A stretch of 64,000 bases of DNA from WJMT01 sp964599635 (GTDB lineage Bacteria > Acidobacteriota > Aminicenantia > Aminicenantales > Aminicenantaceae), in contig CAZRGM010000052.1 of assembly GCA_964599635.1 (NCBI GenBank), forward strand, positions 49,155 to 113,154, written 5' to 3'. Position 1 is the stretch's first letter. Each line of letters starts with the position of its first letter. The translations under genes and the position numbers were made by a program. Shown one piece after another: positions 29,968 to 37,612 of the stretch. The notes under the pieces were generated by a model. That model saw only the letters and a program-made list of their open reading frames with translations, had not been told where the DNA came from and searched no databases.

Positions 29968-30516
29968 ATGAAAAATATAATCTTACTCTCAACCCTTTTG
30001 ACATTGATTTTCGCCTCTCTCTGCGCCTCCCCTTCTTTAGCCACATCCGACGACATCAAAGTCACCATGATAAATGTCACTCCCTTTGCCTTCTGCAGTT
30101 TGACGCACAAAGGCCCTTACTCGGATATGGGAGCCGTCATTACAGAACTAATCAACCACATGCAGAACCAGAATATCACTCCCCAAGGCCCACCTATTTC
30201 CTTATACCCCAACATGCCTGAAGAAACCCAGGAAGCAGATCTGGAGTGGGAAGTTGGATTTCCCATCACCCCACATTCTGAACCACAGGCGCCGCTACAG
30301 AAAAAAATATGGGATTTCCCCCTTGTAGCTCAAGCCGTTCACATTGGAGATTATAAGACCATTGGAGACACCTTACTGGAAATGCTGGACTGGATAGAAG
30401 CACACGGATATGTGCAGGATGGCCCGATTCTGGGTAAATACCTCAACATGCCTTCTCCTGACATACCACCTGACAAACTGAGAACTGAAATCTGGATACC
30501 CTGCAAAGAAGACTAA
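29968..30516 (+). CDS. Exported GyrI-like small-molecule-binding domain protein
   Basis: 182 residues. An N-terminal signal peptide (IILLSTLLTLIFASLCASPS) precedes a single GyrI-like / AraC effector-binding domain: KVTMINVTPFAFCSLTHKGPY, MGAVITELINHMQ, then YKTIGDTLLEMLDWIEAHGY and TEIWIPC. GyrI-like domains usually bind small hydrophobic ligands or drugs in the cytoplasm, often fused to AraC regulators; a secreted free-standing copy suggests ligand binding or hydrolysis in the periplasm. GGGAGGG lies before the ATG. Nearest homologues are labelled GyrI-like or SOUL/heme-binding; the ligand is unknown. Confidence 0.78.
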   Translation: MKNIILLSTLLTLIFASLCASPSLATSDDIKVTMINVTPFAFCSLTHKGPYSDMGAVITELINHMQNQNITPQGPPISLYPNMPEETQEADLEWEVGFPITPHSEPQAPLQKKIWDFPLVAQAVHIGDYKTIGDTLLEMLDWIEAHGYVQDGPILGKYLNMPSPDIPPDKLRTEIWIPCKED

Positions 30517-30537
30517 GCGCCGTCCAAAATTACAGAT

Positions 30538-30566
30538 TTGACTCAAATTTAATATTGATATATACC
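30538..30566 (+). promoter_or_regulatory. Promoter of ndk
   Basis: TTGACT (30538-30543) and TATACC (30561-30566) are separated by 17 bp, 45 bp before the ndk start. AAGGAG follows at 30599. Confidence 0.5.
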
Positions 30567-30610
30567 ATACTTTTATAAATTTATAACCCAAAACGAAAAG
30601 GAGCTCATAG

Positions 30611-31012
30611 ATGGAAAAAACACTAGGTATCATCAAACCCGATGCTGTGAAAAAGAAATTAATAGGCCTCATCATCAAACGTATTGAAGAGGAAGGATTT
30701 GAAATAAACGAATTGAAGATGGTTCATCTCAATAAAGAAGAAGCGAAAGGTTTTTATGCCGTGCATAAGGACAAACCATTCTATGAGAGCCTGACTGACT
30801 TTATGTCTTCAGGTAAGATTGTGCTTCTAGTCCTGGAAAGAGAAAACGCCGTCAAAAAATGGCGAAAGGTCATGGGTGTGACGGATCCGGCTCTGGCTGA
30901 GACGGGAACCATCCGCCATCAATACGGATTCTCCATAGAAAGAAATGCCGTTCACGGTTCTGATTCCCTTGAAACAGCTGAATGGGAGATCAATTATTTT
31001 TTCAAAGAATAA
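30611..31012 (+). CDS. ndk: Nucleoside diphosphate kinase
   Basis: It transfers the terminal phosphate of ATP to other nucleoside diphosphates through a phosphohistidine. At 133 residues it has the standard bacterial length. It opens MEKTLGIIKPDAVKKKLIG and carries the active-site block RNAVHGSDSLETA with the catalytic His at about 115, plus GPTDP-like GVTDPALAETGTIR. It is a soluble cytoplasmic enzyme. The symporter gene starts 22 bp downstream, so both may share the promoter at 30538. Confidence 0.96.
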   Translation: MEKTLGIIKPDAVKKKLIGLIIKRIEEEGFEINELKMVHLNKEEAKGFYAVHKDKPFYESLTDFMSSGKIVLLVLERENAVKKWRKVMGVTDPALAETGTIRHQYGFSIERNAVHGSDSLETAEWEINYFFKE

Positions 31013-31033
31013 CCAAAAAGAGGTGTGAAGAAC

Positions 31034-32449
31034 ATGACCCTCATTTTTATTGGATACTTAGCGCTCACGCTCGGACTGGGTCTGTGGCAGTCAAGCAAAA
31101 CAAAAACTCAATCCGATTTTGTGCTGGGAAGTTCCCTGCTCCCTGGCTGGATGCTGGCTCTTTCGGAAAGAGCCACGGGGGAGTCAGCCTGGCTTCTTTT
31201 GGGGCTCACTGGATTTGTCTATGCCACGGGACTCTCTGGAATATGGACCTGTGTGGGGTGCCTACTGGGGATCAGCACAGCCTGGATTGTTCTTGCCCGA
31301 AAATTCCGCCAAGAAGCTAAAAAATATAACGCCATGACCATGCCTGAATATTTTTCCTCTAAATTCAGACAAAAAGCCAACCTTATCCGCGTTCTCTCAA
31401 CAATCATCATTGTATTCTTTTTTGTTTTTTATGTGGGGGCTCAATTTGCCGGAGCAGGAAAGACTATTTTTAAAACATTCGGGCTGGACCCCTCATGGGG
31501 AATGGTCATCGCAGCGGCAGTCATCCTTATCTATGCCACAGCAGGCGGATTCATCAGTGTGGTGGCTGTAGATACTCTCCAGTCCCTACTCATGATCACT
31601 ACCCTGGTCGTCACCCCTATTATCATGCTGGTGCTGGTGTTTCAGGAGCCCATCAGCATTGGAGAAACGCTCAGACAATCCGGAGGAGGAAGAATCTCTC
31701 TCACTGGGGGACTGACTGGATTTGGAGCCGGACTTTTAATTTTCAACAACATCGCCTGGTTTTTCGGCTACCTGGGGGGTCAGCCCCAGCTCAATGCTCG
31801 GTTCATGGGAATGAGAGATGACCGGAATGTGAAAATTGGACGCAATATTGCTGTAGGGTGGACAGCGCTTGCCTATACAGGAGTGGTGATCATCGGATTG
31901 AGTGCCGTGGTTCTGTTTGGACCCAATGCTGTTAAAGATCCTGAAATGATCCTGCCTCATGTGCTTACAAATCTTTTCCCTGACTGGCTGGCCGCTATTC
32001 TCCTAGCAGGTGCGGTTGCAGCCATGATCTCCACAGCCCAGAGCATGCTGCTTGTCGCCTCATCCTCGATAAGCCAGGATGTCTACAACGGAATTATCAA
32101 AAAAGGGAACGCAGAAGACAGAAAACTGCTCCTCCTCTCCAGGTCAGCCACCCTTGCAATAGGACTCTTAGGGCTGGTCCTGGCTTTGACCACATCCGAG
32201 CTCATTTACTACATTGTCAGCTATGCCTGGGCTGGAATTGGGTGTTCTTTTGCTCCGGCTATTCTCCTTTCTTTTTACTGGGACCGGTTCAGCTCCAAAG
32301 GAGTGGTCACAGCGCTCAGCGCCGGGCTTATCACCACCATTGTCTGGATTGTCACCGGTTTAGACAATGTGGTGACAGCAAGAGCTGTCACCTTTATTTC
32401 AGCCATAGGGCTTGCTGTTTTAGTCACGATTTTATCAAAAAAAAGATAG
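31034..32449 (+). CDS. Sodium:solute symporter (SSS family, PutP-like)
   Basis: A 471-residue inner-membrane protein with about 12-13 hydrophobic helices. Family marks are the N-terminal ALTLGLGLWQSSKTKTQSDF and LSERATGESAWLLLGLTGF, VYATAGGFISVVAVDTLQ, and AAMISTAQSMLLVASSSISQD with the conserved sodium-site Ser/Thr residues. This points to the proline / PutP-like branch, so amino-acid uptake with Na+ is likely but not proved. I use ATG 31034 with AGAGG 10 bp upstream; the GTG at 31025 is too close to that site. A proline transporter would fit a cell fed by prolyl-type peptidases. Confidence 0.88.
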   Translation: MTLIFIGYLALTLGLGLWQSSKTKTQSDFVLGSSLLPGWMLALSERATGESAWLLLGLTGFVYATGLSGIWTCVGCLLGISTAWIVLARKFRQEAKKYNAMTMPEYFSSKFRQKANLIRVLSTIIIVFFFVFYVGAQFAGAGKTIFKTFGLDPSWGMVIAAAVILIYATAGGFISVVAVDTLQSLLMITTLVVTPIIMLVLVFQEPISIGETLRQSGGGRISLTGGLTGFGAGLLIFNNIAWFFGYLGGQPQLNARFMGMRDDRNVKIGRNIAVGWTALAYTGVVIIGLSAVVLFGPNAVKDPEMILPHVLTNLFPDWLAAILLAGAVAAMISTAQSMLLVASSSISQDVYNGIIKKGNAEDRKLLLLSRSATLAIGLLGLVLALTTSELIYYIVSYAWAGIGCSFAPAILLSFYWDRFSSKGVVTALSAGLITTIVWIVTGLDNVVTARAVTFISAIGLAVLVTILSKKR

Positions 32450-32579
32450 AAACTCATTCCAAAACTTAAAGGCTGGATGGGAAGGGGTGATAAAGCCCTT
32501 CTCACCCCCAAAAAAATAAAAAAAATAAATTTTTTATCAATTATTTTAAATGTTTTACGACTCAATATATAGAATAGTT

Positions 32580-32595
32580 GGTATGATTTCATACC
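32580..32595. promoter_or_regulatory. Operator-like palindrome
   Basis: GGTATGATTTCATACC is a 7-bp perfect inverted repeat with a 2-bp centre, 60 bp upstream of the -35 box of the small secreted protein gene. It could be a regulator site. The 32450-32804 gap also holds the inverted repeat at 32611-32647 and the promoter at 32656. Confidence 0.45.
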
Positions 32596-32610
32596 ATATG
32601 AGGTGCTTTT

Positions 32611-32647
32611 TTAACTTAAGTTGCTGTTTATAAAGGAGTTAAGTTAA
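32611..32647. repeat. 9-bp inverted repeat next to a promoter
   Basis: TTAACTTAA (32611-32619) is inverted exactly at 32639-32647, ending 8 bp before the -35 box at 32656. It is AT-rich, so chance is possible, but the position suits a regulator-binding site. Confidence 0.4.
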
Positions 32648-32655
32648 TTTACGGC

Positions 32656-32684
32656 TTGACAAAAAATAAAAAAAAGTTTAGCTT
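32656..32684 (+). promoter_or_regulatory. Promoter of the small secreted protein gene
   Basis: TTGACA (32656-32661), 17-bp A-rich spacer, TAGCTT (32679-32684). It would give a leader of about 115 nt before ATG 32805, without an obvious riboswitch. Confidence 0.45.
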
Positions 32685-32804
32685 ACAAAAGGTGCCTTGG
32701 ATAAAAAAATGACGGGAATAATTCTTCTTTTTAGGGGCGGTTGATTAGTCTTTTCTCTATTTCTCTCATCTTTATTCAAGGGCCTAATTTTAAGGAGGCA
32801 CATT

Positions 32805-33089
32805 ATGTTTAAAAAAACACTGTTTAAGGTGGTCAGCCTATTGGTGATCTTTTCAGTTTTGGCTTTGTCCTTCCCAACCGCGGCTAATGCCATTCAGAAC
32901 AACAAGAAATTCACTTTTTCGAAATTCATTCAGCAGCCTGTTGATTTCTTCATCTCTCTTTTCCCATTTCTTCAGACAAACACCCCCCATCAAACCGATC
33001 CATACGATCAATCTGAACAGAACACAGACAACAACCAAGTCCAGAAAACCGGTGATATTGATATAGATAGGCCAAGCAGAGACGGATAA
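32805..33089 (+). CDS. Small secreted protein upstream of the CHAT protease locus
   Basis: 94 residues, no recognised family. Residues 1-29 are a clear signal peptide (KVVSLLVIFSVLALSFPTA) with an ANA-type cleavage site before IQNNKK. The mature part is about 65 residues: a Lys/Phe-rich segment with a hydrophobic stretch (PVDFFISLFPFL) and then a Gln/Asn/Asp-rich acidic tail (TDNNQVQKTGDIDIDRPSRDG). No cysteine is present. AAGGAGG lies 9 bp before the ATG, one of the strongest ribosome sites in the window, so it is probably well expressed. It lies 190 bp upstream of the CHAT protease gene and may be its substrate, inhibitor or partner; that is inference. Confidence 0.65.
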   Translation: MFKKTLFKVVSLLVIFSVLALSFPTAANAIQNNKKFTFSKFIQQPVDFFISLFPFLQTNTPHQTDPYDQSEQNTDNNQVQKTGDIDIDRPSRDG

Positions 33090-33225
33090 ACTCACTATCT
33101 AAAAAAAATAAAATATTTTTTATCAAAAATAAAGGTCTGATTTTTAAGAAATTTAATTTTTACATCACCTAAAAGGGTGATCTATTTGAGGAATATAACC
33201 CCCTCTCAATCATCTTTAAAGGGGA

Positions 33226-33255
33226 TTGACCCTGCTTTAGAGTCTTAACTATAAT
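33226..33255 (+). promoter_or_regulatory. Promoter of the first CHAT gene
   Basis: TTGACC (33226-33231), 18-bp spacer, perfect TATAAT (33250-33255), 25 bp before ATG 33281. The transcript would have a short leader and no Shine-Dalgarno sequence. Confidence 0.6.
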
Positions 33256-33280
33256 ATTTCTGCTAAGACTTAAAACTAAA

Positions 33281-36247
33281 ATGGGCTTCTTTAAAAAGAT
33301 TTCTTTTCTCTGCATCACCGCTTTACTCATTTTGACTGATTTGCATCCTCTAAATTATACTGAGCCCAAACCAGGAATCCTTTATTCAGAATACTTTTCA
33401 TTGGGAGAAAAAGCACAAATCAGCGGTGATTTTGATAAATCTCTTGAGCTTTTTAAAAAATCCTTAACCATTGCCCAAAACCTAAAATGCTCAAAAAAAG
33501 AGCTCGACTCTTTAGAAAAGCTTGCCCTCCTCCACTGGAACCAGGGAGAATATGAGAAATCCACCCATGAGTACAAGAAGGCCCTCTCTTTAGCTGAAAA
33601 AAATAAGGACCCCGTCAAACAAAACCATTTGGAAATCATCCTTGCCCTCCACAATCTCTATTCTGAGGGTATCAAACAGCAGGAATCAGGCTCTTTTCAA
33701 AAATCGATTGAAACTTTAGAAAAAGCGGCTTCACTATCCAGAGAACACGCACTGAAGGAACATGAACTCAAATGCCTGCGGTATTTAAGCTTATCATACT
33801 ATGATACAAACAACTTTTTACAATTTAAAAAGCTTAATGAACAGGCTCTGAAAATCGCTAAAAAGCTCAATCATAAAAAAGAAATCGGGAGATGCTCCAA
33901 CAACATCGGCATCTATCATCGAAAAAATAAAAATTATTCTCAAGCCCTGCTCTATCTTGAAGAATCCCTGAATATTGCCAAAGAATTCAACAATCAAATC
34001 GAGACAGCCAACTGTGCCAACAACATCGGGATCATCTACAAAAACCTTGGAAACTATGAAAAAGCCCTGGACTATTTTAATCTGGCTTTTGAAATCGACC
34101 GTAAGTTAGGGGACAAACTTTACATTGCCGTGGATCTGAACGGAATCGGTACGGTTTATAGAAACATGGGATTTATTTCAAAAGAAAAGATATATTTTGA
34201 AAAAGCGCTTAAAAATTACAATGAATGCATGGATCTTTTCAGAAAAATAGAAGATCTGAAAAATGAAGTCGCTGTCCTCAACAACATCGGATCTGTCTAT
34301 TCAGACCTTCATGAATATTTTGGGGAAGAAGACCATTTCCAGCAGGCGCTTTTTACCTTTAAGGAGGCGCTGAAAAAAGCAGAAATACTTAAAGACTCTG
34401 AATCCAGAGGGATTATTCTCAATAATCTGGGAATCATCCACTCCAACCAGGGAAACTATGATAAATCCACCCGATACTTTCAAAAAGCCATTGATCTGGG
34501 ATTGAAAATAGAAGGAGGAAAATTTCTCTGGGAGGCTTATCTGGAATTAGCCCAGGTTTATAGAAAGCAAAACCGGATTAAAGAAGCTGAAAAATATTTT
34601 AACCGCTCCATATCCATTATCGAAGATATCCGCTCCAGTATAAAATTGGAAGAACTGAAAGCCAGCTATCTCGGTTCAAACAAGCGCATGGAAGCCTATC
34701 ACGGCCTCATCCACATTCTTTTTTCTTTAGATAACCATGAACCCGGAAAAAATCACGACCAAAAGGCATTTGATTTTCTGGAACGGGCCAAAGCCAGGGC
34801 TTTCTTAGACAGGCTCGAACTTTCCCAGGTCAATATATCCCAGTACATTGACTTTAAACTCCAGAACCAGGAAAAAAAGATCATGAAAGATATCTCCCGT
34901 ATCTACCAGAAATTTCTCGACTCTGAACTCACTTCTCAGGAAAGCCTGAACCTGCACGAAGAATTAAAGCAGAAAGAAAATGATTGGGAAGCCTTAAAAA
35001 GAAAAATCAGGAATACAAATCCGGCTTATGCCAATCTCAGATATCCGGAAATCATCTCCTTAGAAAAGGCCCAGAAAATGCTGGATAAAAAAACAGCCTT
35101 CTTTGAATACTTGATAAGTGAGGAAAACTCCTATCTTTTTGTGGTCACCAAAGATAAACTGAATATTTTTTCTCTCCCTGAAAGAGAAAACATTCGAACT
35201 CTGACTTCCCAATACATCAAGAAAATATCAGATAAAGAAAATCCGGATTTTAAGGAAGGATACACACTCTATAAAAAACTTGTCTTTCCCGGCTTAAATT
35301 CAAACATAAAGAGAATCATCTTTATCCCTGATGATATTCTGAATTATCTGCCGTTTGAAGCTTTAATTACCAAACCAGACTCAAAAAAATGGCTGATCAG
35401 TGATTATCATGTGACTTATTCTCCTTCGATCTCGTCACTTCATGAAATCATCCAAAGGAAAAAAAATAACGGAGACCCCAGGCCTAAAGATCTTTTTGCC
35501 TTGGGTGACCCTTATTTCAAACCACTAAAAAATGGAAATAACGGAAACCAGATTTTGGGTCCTTATGATTTTCAGCGCTTGAAATACAGCGGCATGGAAA
35601 TCGATCGCATCAGCAGCCTGTTCAAAGACGCAAAAAAAACAGTGCTCAAAAGAAACAAAGCCACGGAAGAGCTCTTAAAAAAGACCAGCCTGGATGACTA
35701 TAAAATCATCCATTTGGCCACTCACAGCCTTATTGATGACCAGCGGCCTTTTCGTTCATCCATTATTCTGGCCTTAGATGATAACCCTCAGGAGGATGGA
35801 TTTTTACAGACAAGAGAAATCTATAATATCAGTTTGAATTCAGACTTGGTGGTCCTCTCCGCCTGTGAAACCTGGCTGGGCCAGTTTATCAAAGGGGAAG
35901 GCATTGAAGGCATCAACCGATCCTTTTTTTATGCGGGTTCTTCAGCCGTTTTGATGAGTCTCTGGCAGGTGAATGACCAGGCCACCTATCAGATGATGGA
36001 GCGATTCTACACTCATCTGCGATCCTCAAAATCAATCATCCATTCTCTGCGAAAAACAAAACAGGAACTGATTGCTTCTGAGGCTCTCTCCCATCCCTAT
36101 TATTGGGCAGGATTTATTCTGTCTGGACAAGCGGACCAGAAAGTATTCACTCATTCTACCATGAAATACATAGGAATAGGATCAGGACTGTTTCTCTTTT
36201 TAATCATTTCGCTTTTTGTGTATTCGAGAAATAAAAACTCAGACTAA
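33281..36247 (+). CDS. Exported TPR-CHAT caspase-like protease, membrane-anchored
   Basis: 988 residues. A signal-like N-terminus (MGFFKKISFLCITALLIL) is followed by about ten TPR repeats (residues about 40-470, e.g. ANCANNIGIIYKNLGNYEKA and NNLGIIHSNQGNYDKS), a linker coiled coil, and a CHAT domain (about 600-925). The caspase-like dyad is His in IIHLATHSLID (about 813) and Cys in VVLSACETWLGQ (about 861). A transmembrane helix closes the protein (IGIGSGLFLFLIISLFVYS) with a short basic tail. If the N-terminal signal is used, the protease faces the periplasm. CHAT proteases cut specific protein targets on cue from sensor partners. Its paralogue lies at 37602-40400. Confidence 0.9.
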   Translation: MGFFKKISFLCITALLILTDLHPLNYTEPKPGILYSEYFSLGEKAQISGDFDKSLELFKKSLTIAQNLKCSKKELDSLEKLALLHWNQGEYEKSTHEYKKALSLAEKNKDPVKQNHLEIILALHNLYSEGIKQQESGSFQKSIETLEKAASLSREHALKEHELKCLRYLSLSYYDTNNFLQFKKLNEQALKIAKKLNHKKEIGRCSNNIGIYHRKNKNYSQALLYLEESLNIAKEFNNQIETANCANNIGIIYKNLGNYEKALDYFNLAFEIDRKLGDKLYIAVDLNGIGTVYRNMGFISKEKIYFEKALKNYNECMDLFRKIEDLKNEVAVLNNIGSVYSDLHEYFGEEDHFQQALFTFKEALKKAEILKDSESRGIILNNLGIIHSNQGNYDKSTRYFQKAIDLGLKIEGGKFLWEAYLELAQVYRKQNRIKEAEKYFNRSISIIEDIRSSIKLEELKASYLGSNKRMEAYHGLIHILFSLDNHEPGKNHDQKAFDFLERAKARAFLDRLELSQVNISQYIDFKLQNQEKKIMKDISRIYQKFLDSELTSQESLNLHEELKQKENDWEALKRKIRNTNPAYANLRYPEIISLEKAQKMLDKKTAFFEYLISEENSYLFVVTKDKLNIFSLPERENIRTLTSQYIKKISDKENPDFKEGYTLYKKLVFPGLNSNIKRIIFIPDDILNYLPFEALITKPDSKKWLISDYHVTYSPSISSLHEIIQRKKNNGDPRPKDLFALGDPYFKPLKNGNNGNQILGPYDFQRLKYSGMEIDRISSLFKDAKKTVLKRNKATEELLKKTSLDDYKIIHLATHSLIDDQRPFRSSIILALDDNPQEDGFLQTREIYNISLNSDLVVLSACETWLGQFIKGEGIEGINRSFFYAGSSAVLMSLWQVNDQATYQMMERFYTHLRSSKSIIHSLRKTKQELIASEALSHPYYWAGFILSGQADQKVFTHSTMKYIGIGSGLFLFLIISLFVYSRNKNSD

Positions 36248-36363
36248 TTGAACCCAAAATCATCAATATTTTAAATTATGTTCCCAAATAATGAGAAAAA
36301 ACTTAGAGGAAATGACTCTATATAAGTGAGAACATCATAGAATAAAAAATTGAATTGAATGAG

Positions 36364-36906
36364 ATGGATACCCAAGATAAGAAAGATGATTTTGAAAACC
36401 TTGTGAAAAATTTCGCGGGGCTGATATACTTTCACATCAAAAAGTTCAACCTCAGCAACAATTCCTTGGATTATGAAGATATTTCACAGGATGTTATTCT
36501 GAAATTATGGAAAGTCATAAAAAATGAGAAAAAAATAAAGCACCATTCGTCTTATATTAAGAAAGTTGTGAATTCTACGATTATAGATTATCTGAGAAAA
36601 TCAAGGAGACAAAAAAAGGCGATTTCTTTCAAAATGCAGGAGAAGATAGCTGAGAATAGAATCCCTTTCAATAAAGGGAATGACCCCAAAAACAATTTAA
36701 AAAAGATGATCTATGAGGCCGTTGAAAATCTTATAGAATCCCGAAAAAAAGTAATCAAATTATATTTACTGGACCTATCCATAGAGGAAATATCAATTTT
36801 GCTCGACTGGACAGAAAATAAAACCAGGAATCTTCTTTACAGAGGACTTTCTGATTTGAAAAATAATTTAAAAGAAAACGGAATCGAATATGAAGATCAG
36901 TCATAG
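36364..36906 (+). CDS. ECF-type sigma-70 factor
   Basis: 180 residues, RNA polymerase sigma factor of the extracytoplasmic-function type. Region 2 spans about residues 10-85 (LIYFHIKKFNLSNNSLDYEDISQDVILKLWK) and region 4 about 115-175 (helix-turn-helix IEEISILLDWTENKTRNLLYRG). It is AT-rich and lysine-rich. I use ATG 36364; a TTG at 36355 is in frame, and neither has a Shine-Dalgarno sequence. The stop overlaps the next gene by 17 bp, so it is coupled to the candidate anti-sigma. Its promoter targets are unknown, but the flanking CHAT genes are the obvious candidates. Confidence 0.88.
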   Translation: MDTQDKKDDFENLVKNFAGLIYFHIKKFNLSNNSLDYEDISQDVILKLWKVIKNEKKIKHHSSYIKKVVNSTIIDYLRKSRRQKKAISFKMQEKIAENRIPFNKGNDPKNNLKKMIYEAVENLIESRKKVIKLYLLDLSIEEISILLDWTENKTRNLLYRGLSDLKNNLKENGIEYEDQS

Positions 36907-37612
36907 CGAACTGAAAACAATCTACTCTAAGTCCATAGAAGGAAAAAGAGGGGACCCAAGAAAAAACTGTCCTTCTCTAGTCGAGCTGATCCATCTAGTC
37001 CGGTCAGAATTATCAACGTCTCAGAAAAACCGACTTTTAAATCACATCCAGGAATGCTCTTTTTGCAGTAGGGAAGTTAAGATAATTCTTGAGATCGTCA
37101 AGGCAGAAAAAGAATTCATTCAAAAAATTAACGAATTATCAGAGAACAGAAATCCAGGGAAAAAGCAAAGAAGACTGCTTTTCATTCCCATTAATTTATC
37201 TCAAAAATTCATCACCGCATCCGCTGTCAGTGCGCTTCTTCTCTTCCTGATTTCATTTTCATTGTTTAAAGCCTTTGATGCCCATCCATATAGGGGAAAT
37301 GATAAGGCGGTCCTAAAAATCATCAAACCTAAAAAAAAGGTAACCCTCTATGAAAATGTGATAAATTTCAAATGGAATGAAGTTCCTGGAACTGAATTTT
37401 ATAAGGTTATTCTTTTCAATGACAGTCTTTATCCAATTTGGGAAAGTCAAAAATTAAGTCAAAACAGTGTCAAGCTGCCTCCAGAAGTCTATGAAAAGTT
37501 GACTCATAAAGCGACCTATTTTCTCTGGGTGACAAGCACCACCAAAAACAGGGAAAAAATTGAATCGCAGCTTAAGGAATTTAAAGTTTTTGTCAAACAG
37601 CCTAAAAATTGA
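36890..37612 (+). CDS. Membrane-bound zinc-finger anti-sigma factor candidate
   Basis: 240 residues. The cytoplasmic N-terminus has a zinc-binding anti-sigma signature (LLNHIQECSFCSREVK: His-x3-Cys-x2-Cys at about 46-54). One transmembrane helix follows (FITASAVSALLLFLISFSLF, about 102-124). The outer part (about 125-240) resembles a fibronectin-type III-like beta domain (VINFKWNEVPGTEFYKVILF, ATYFLWVTSTTK) that could sense an external signal. It overlaps the sigma gene start-to-end by 17 bp, the usual sign of sigma / anti-sigma coupling. Its 3' end overlaps the convergent CHAT gene by 11 bp. Confidence 0.8.
   Translation: MKISHSELKTIYSKSIEGKRGDPRKNCPSLVELIHLVRSELSTSQKNRLLNHIQECSFCSREVKIILEIVKAEKEFIQKINELSENRNPGKKQRRLLFIPINLSQKFITASAVSALLLFLISFSLFKAFDAHPYRGNDKAVLKIIKPKKKVTLYENVINFKWNEVPGTEFYKVILFNDSLYPIWESQKLSQNSVKLPPEVYEKLTHKATYFLWVTSTTKNREKIESQLKEFKVFVKQPKN

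Noticed and set aside
32466..32510. Possible terminator after the SSS symporter (GGGGTGA / TCACCCC)
   Set aside because: The stem is followed by an A-run on the plus strand, and a T-run precedes it on the minus strand, so it does not fit an intrinsic terminator on either strand.
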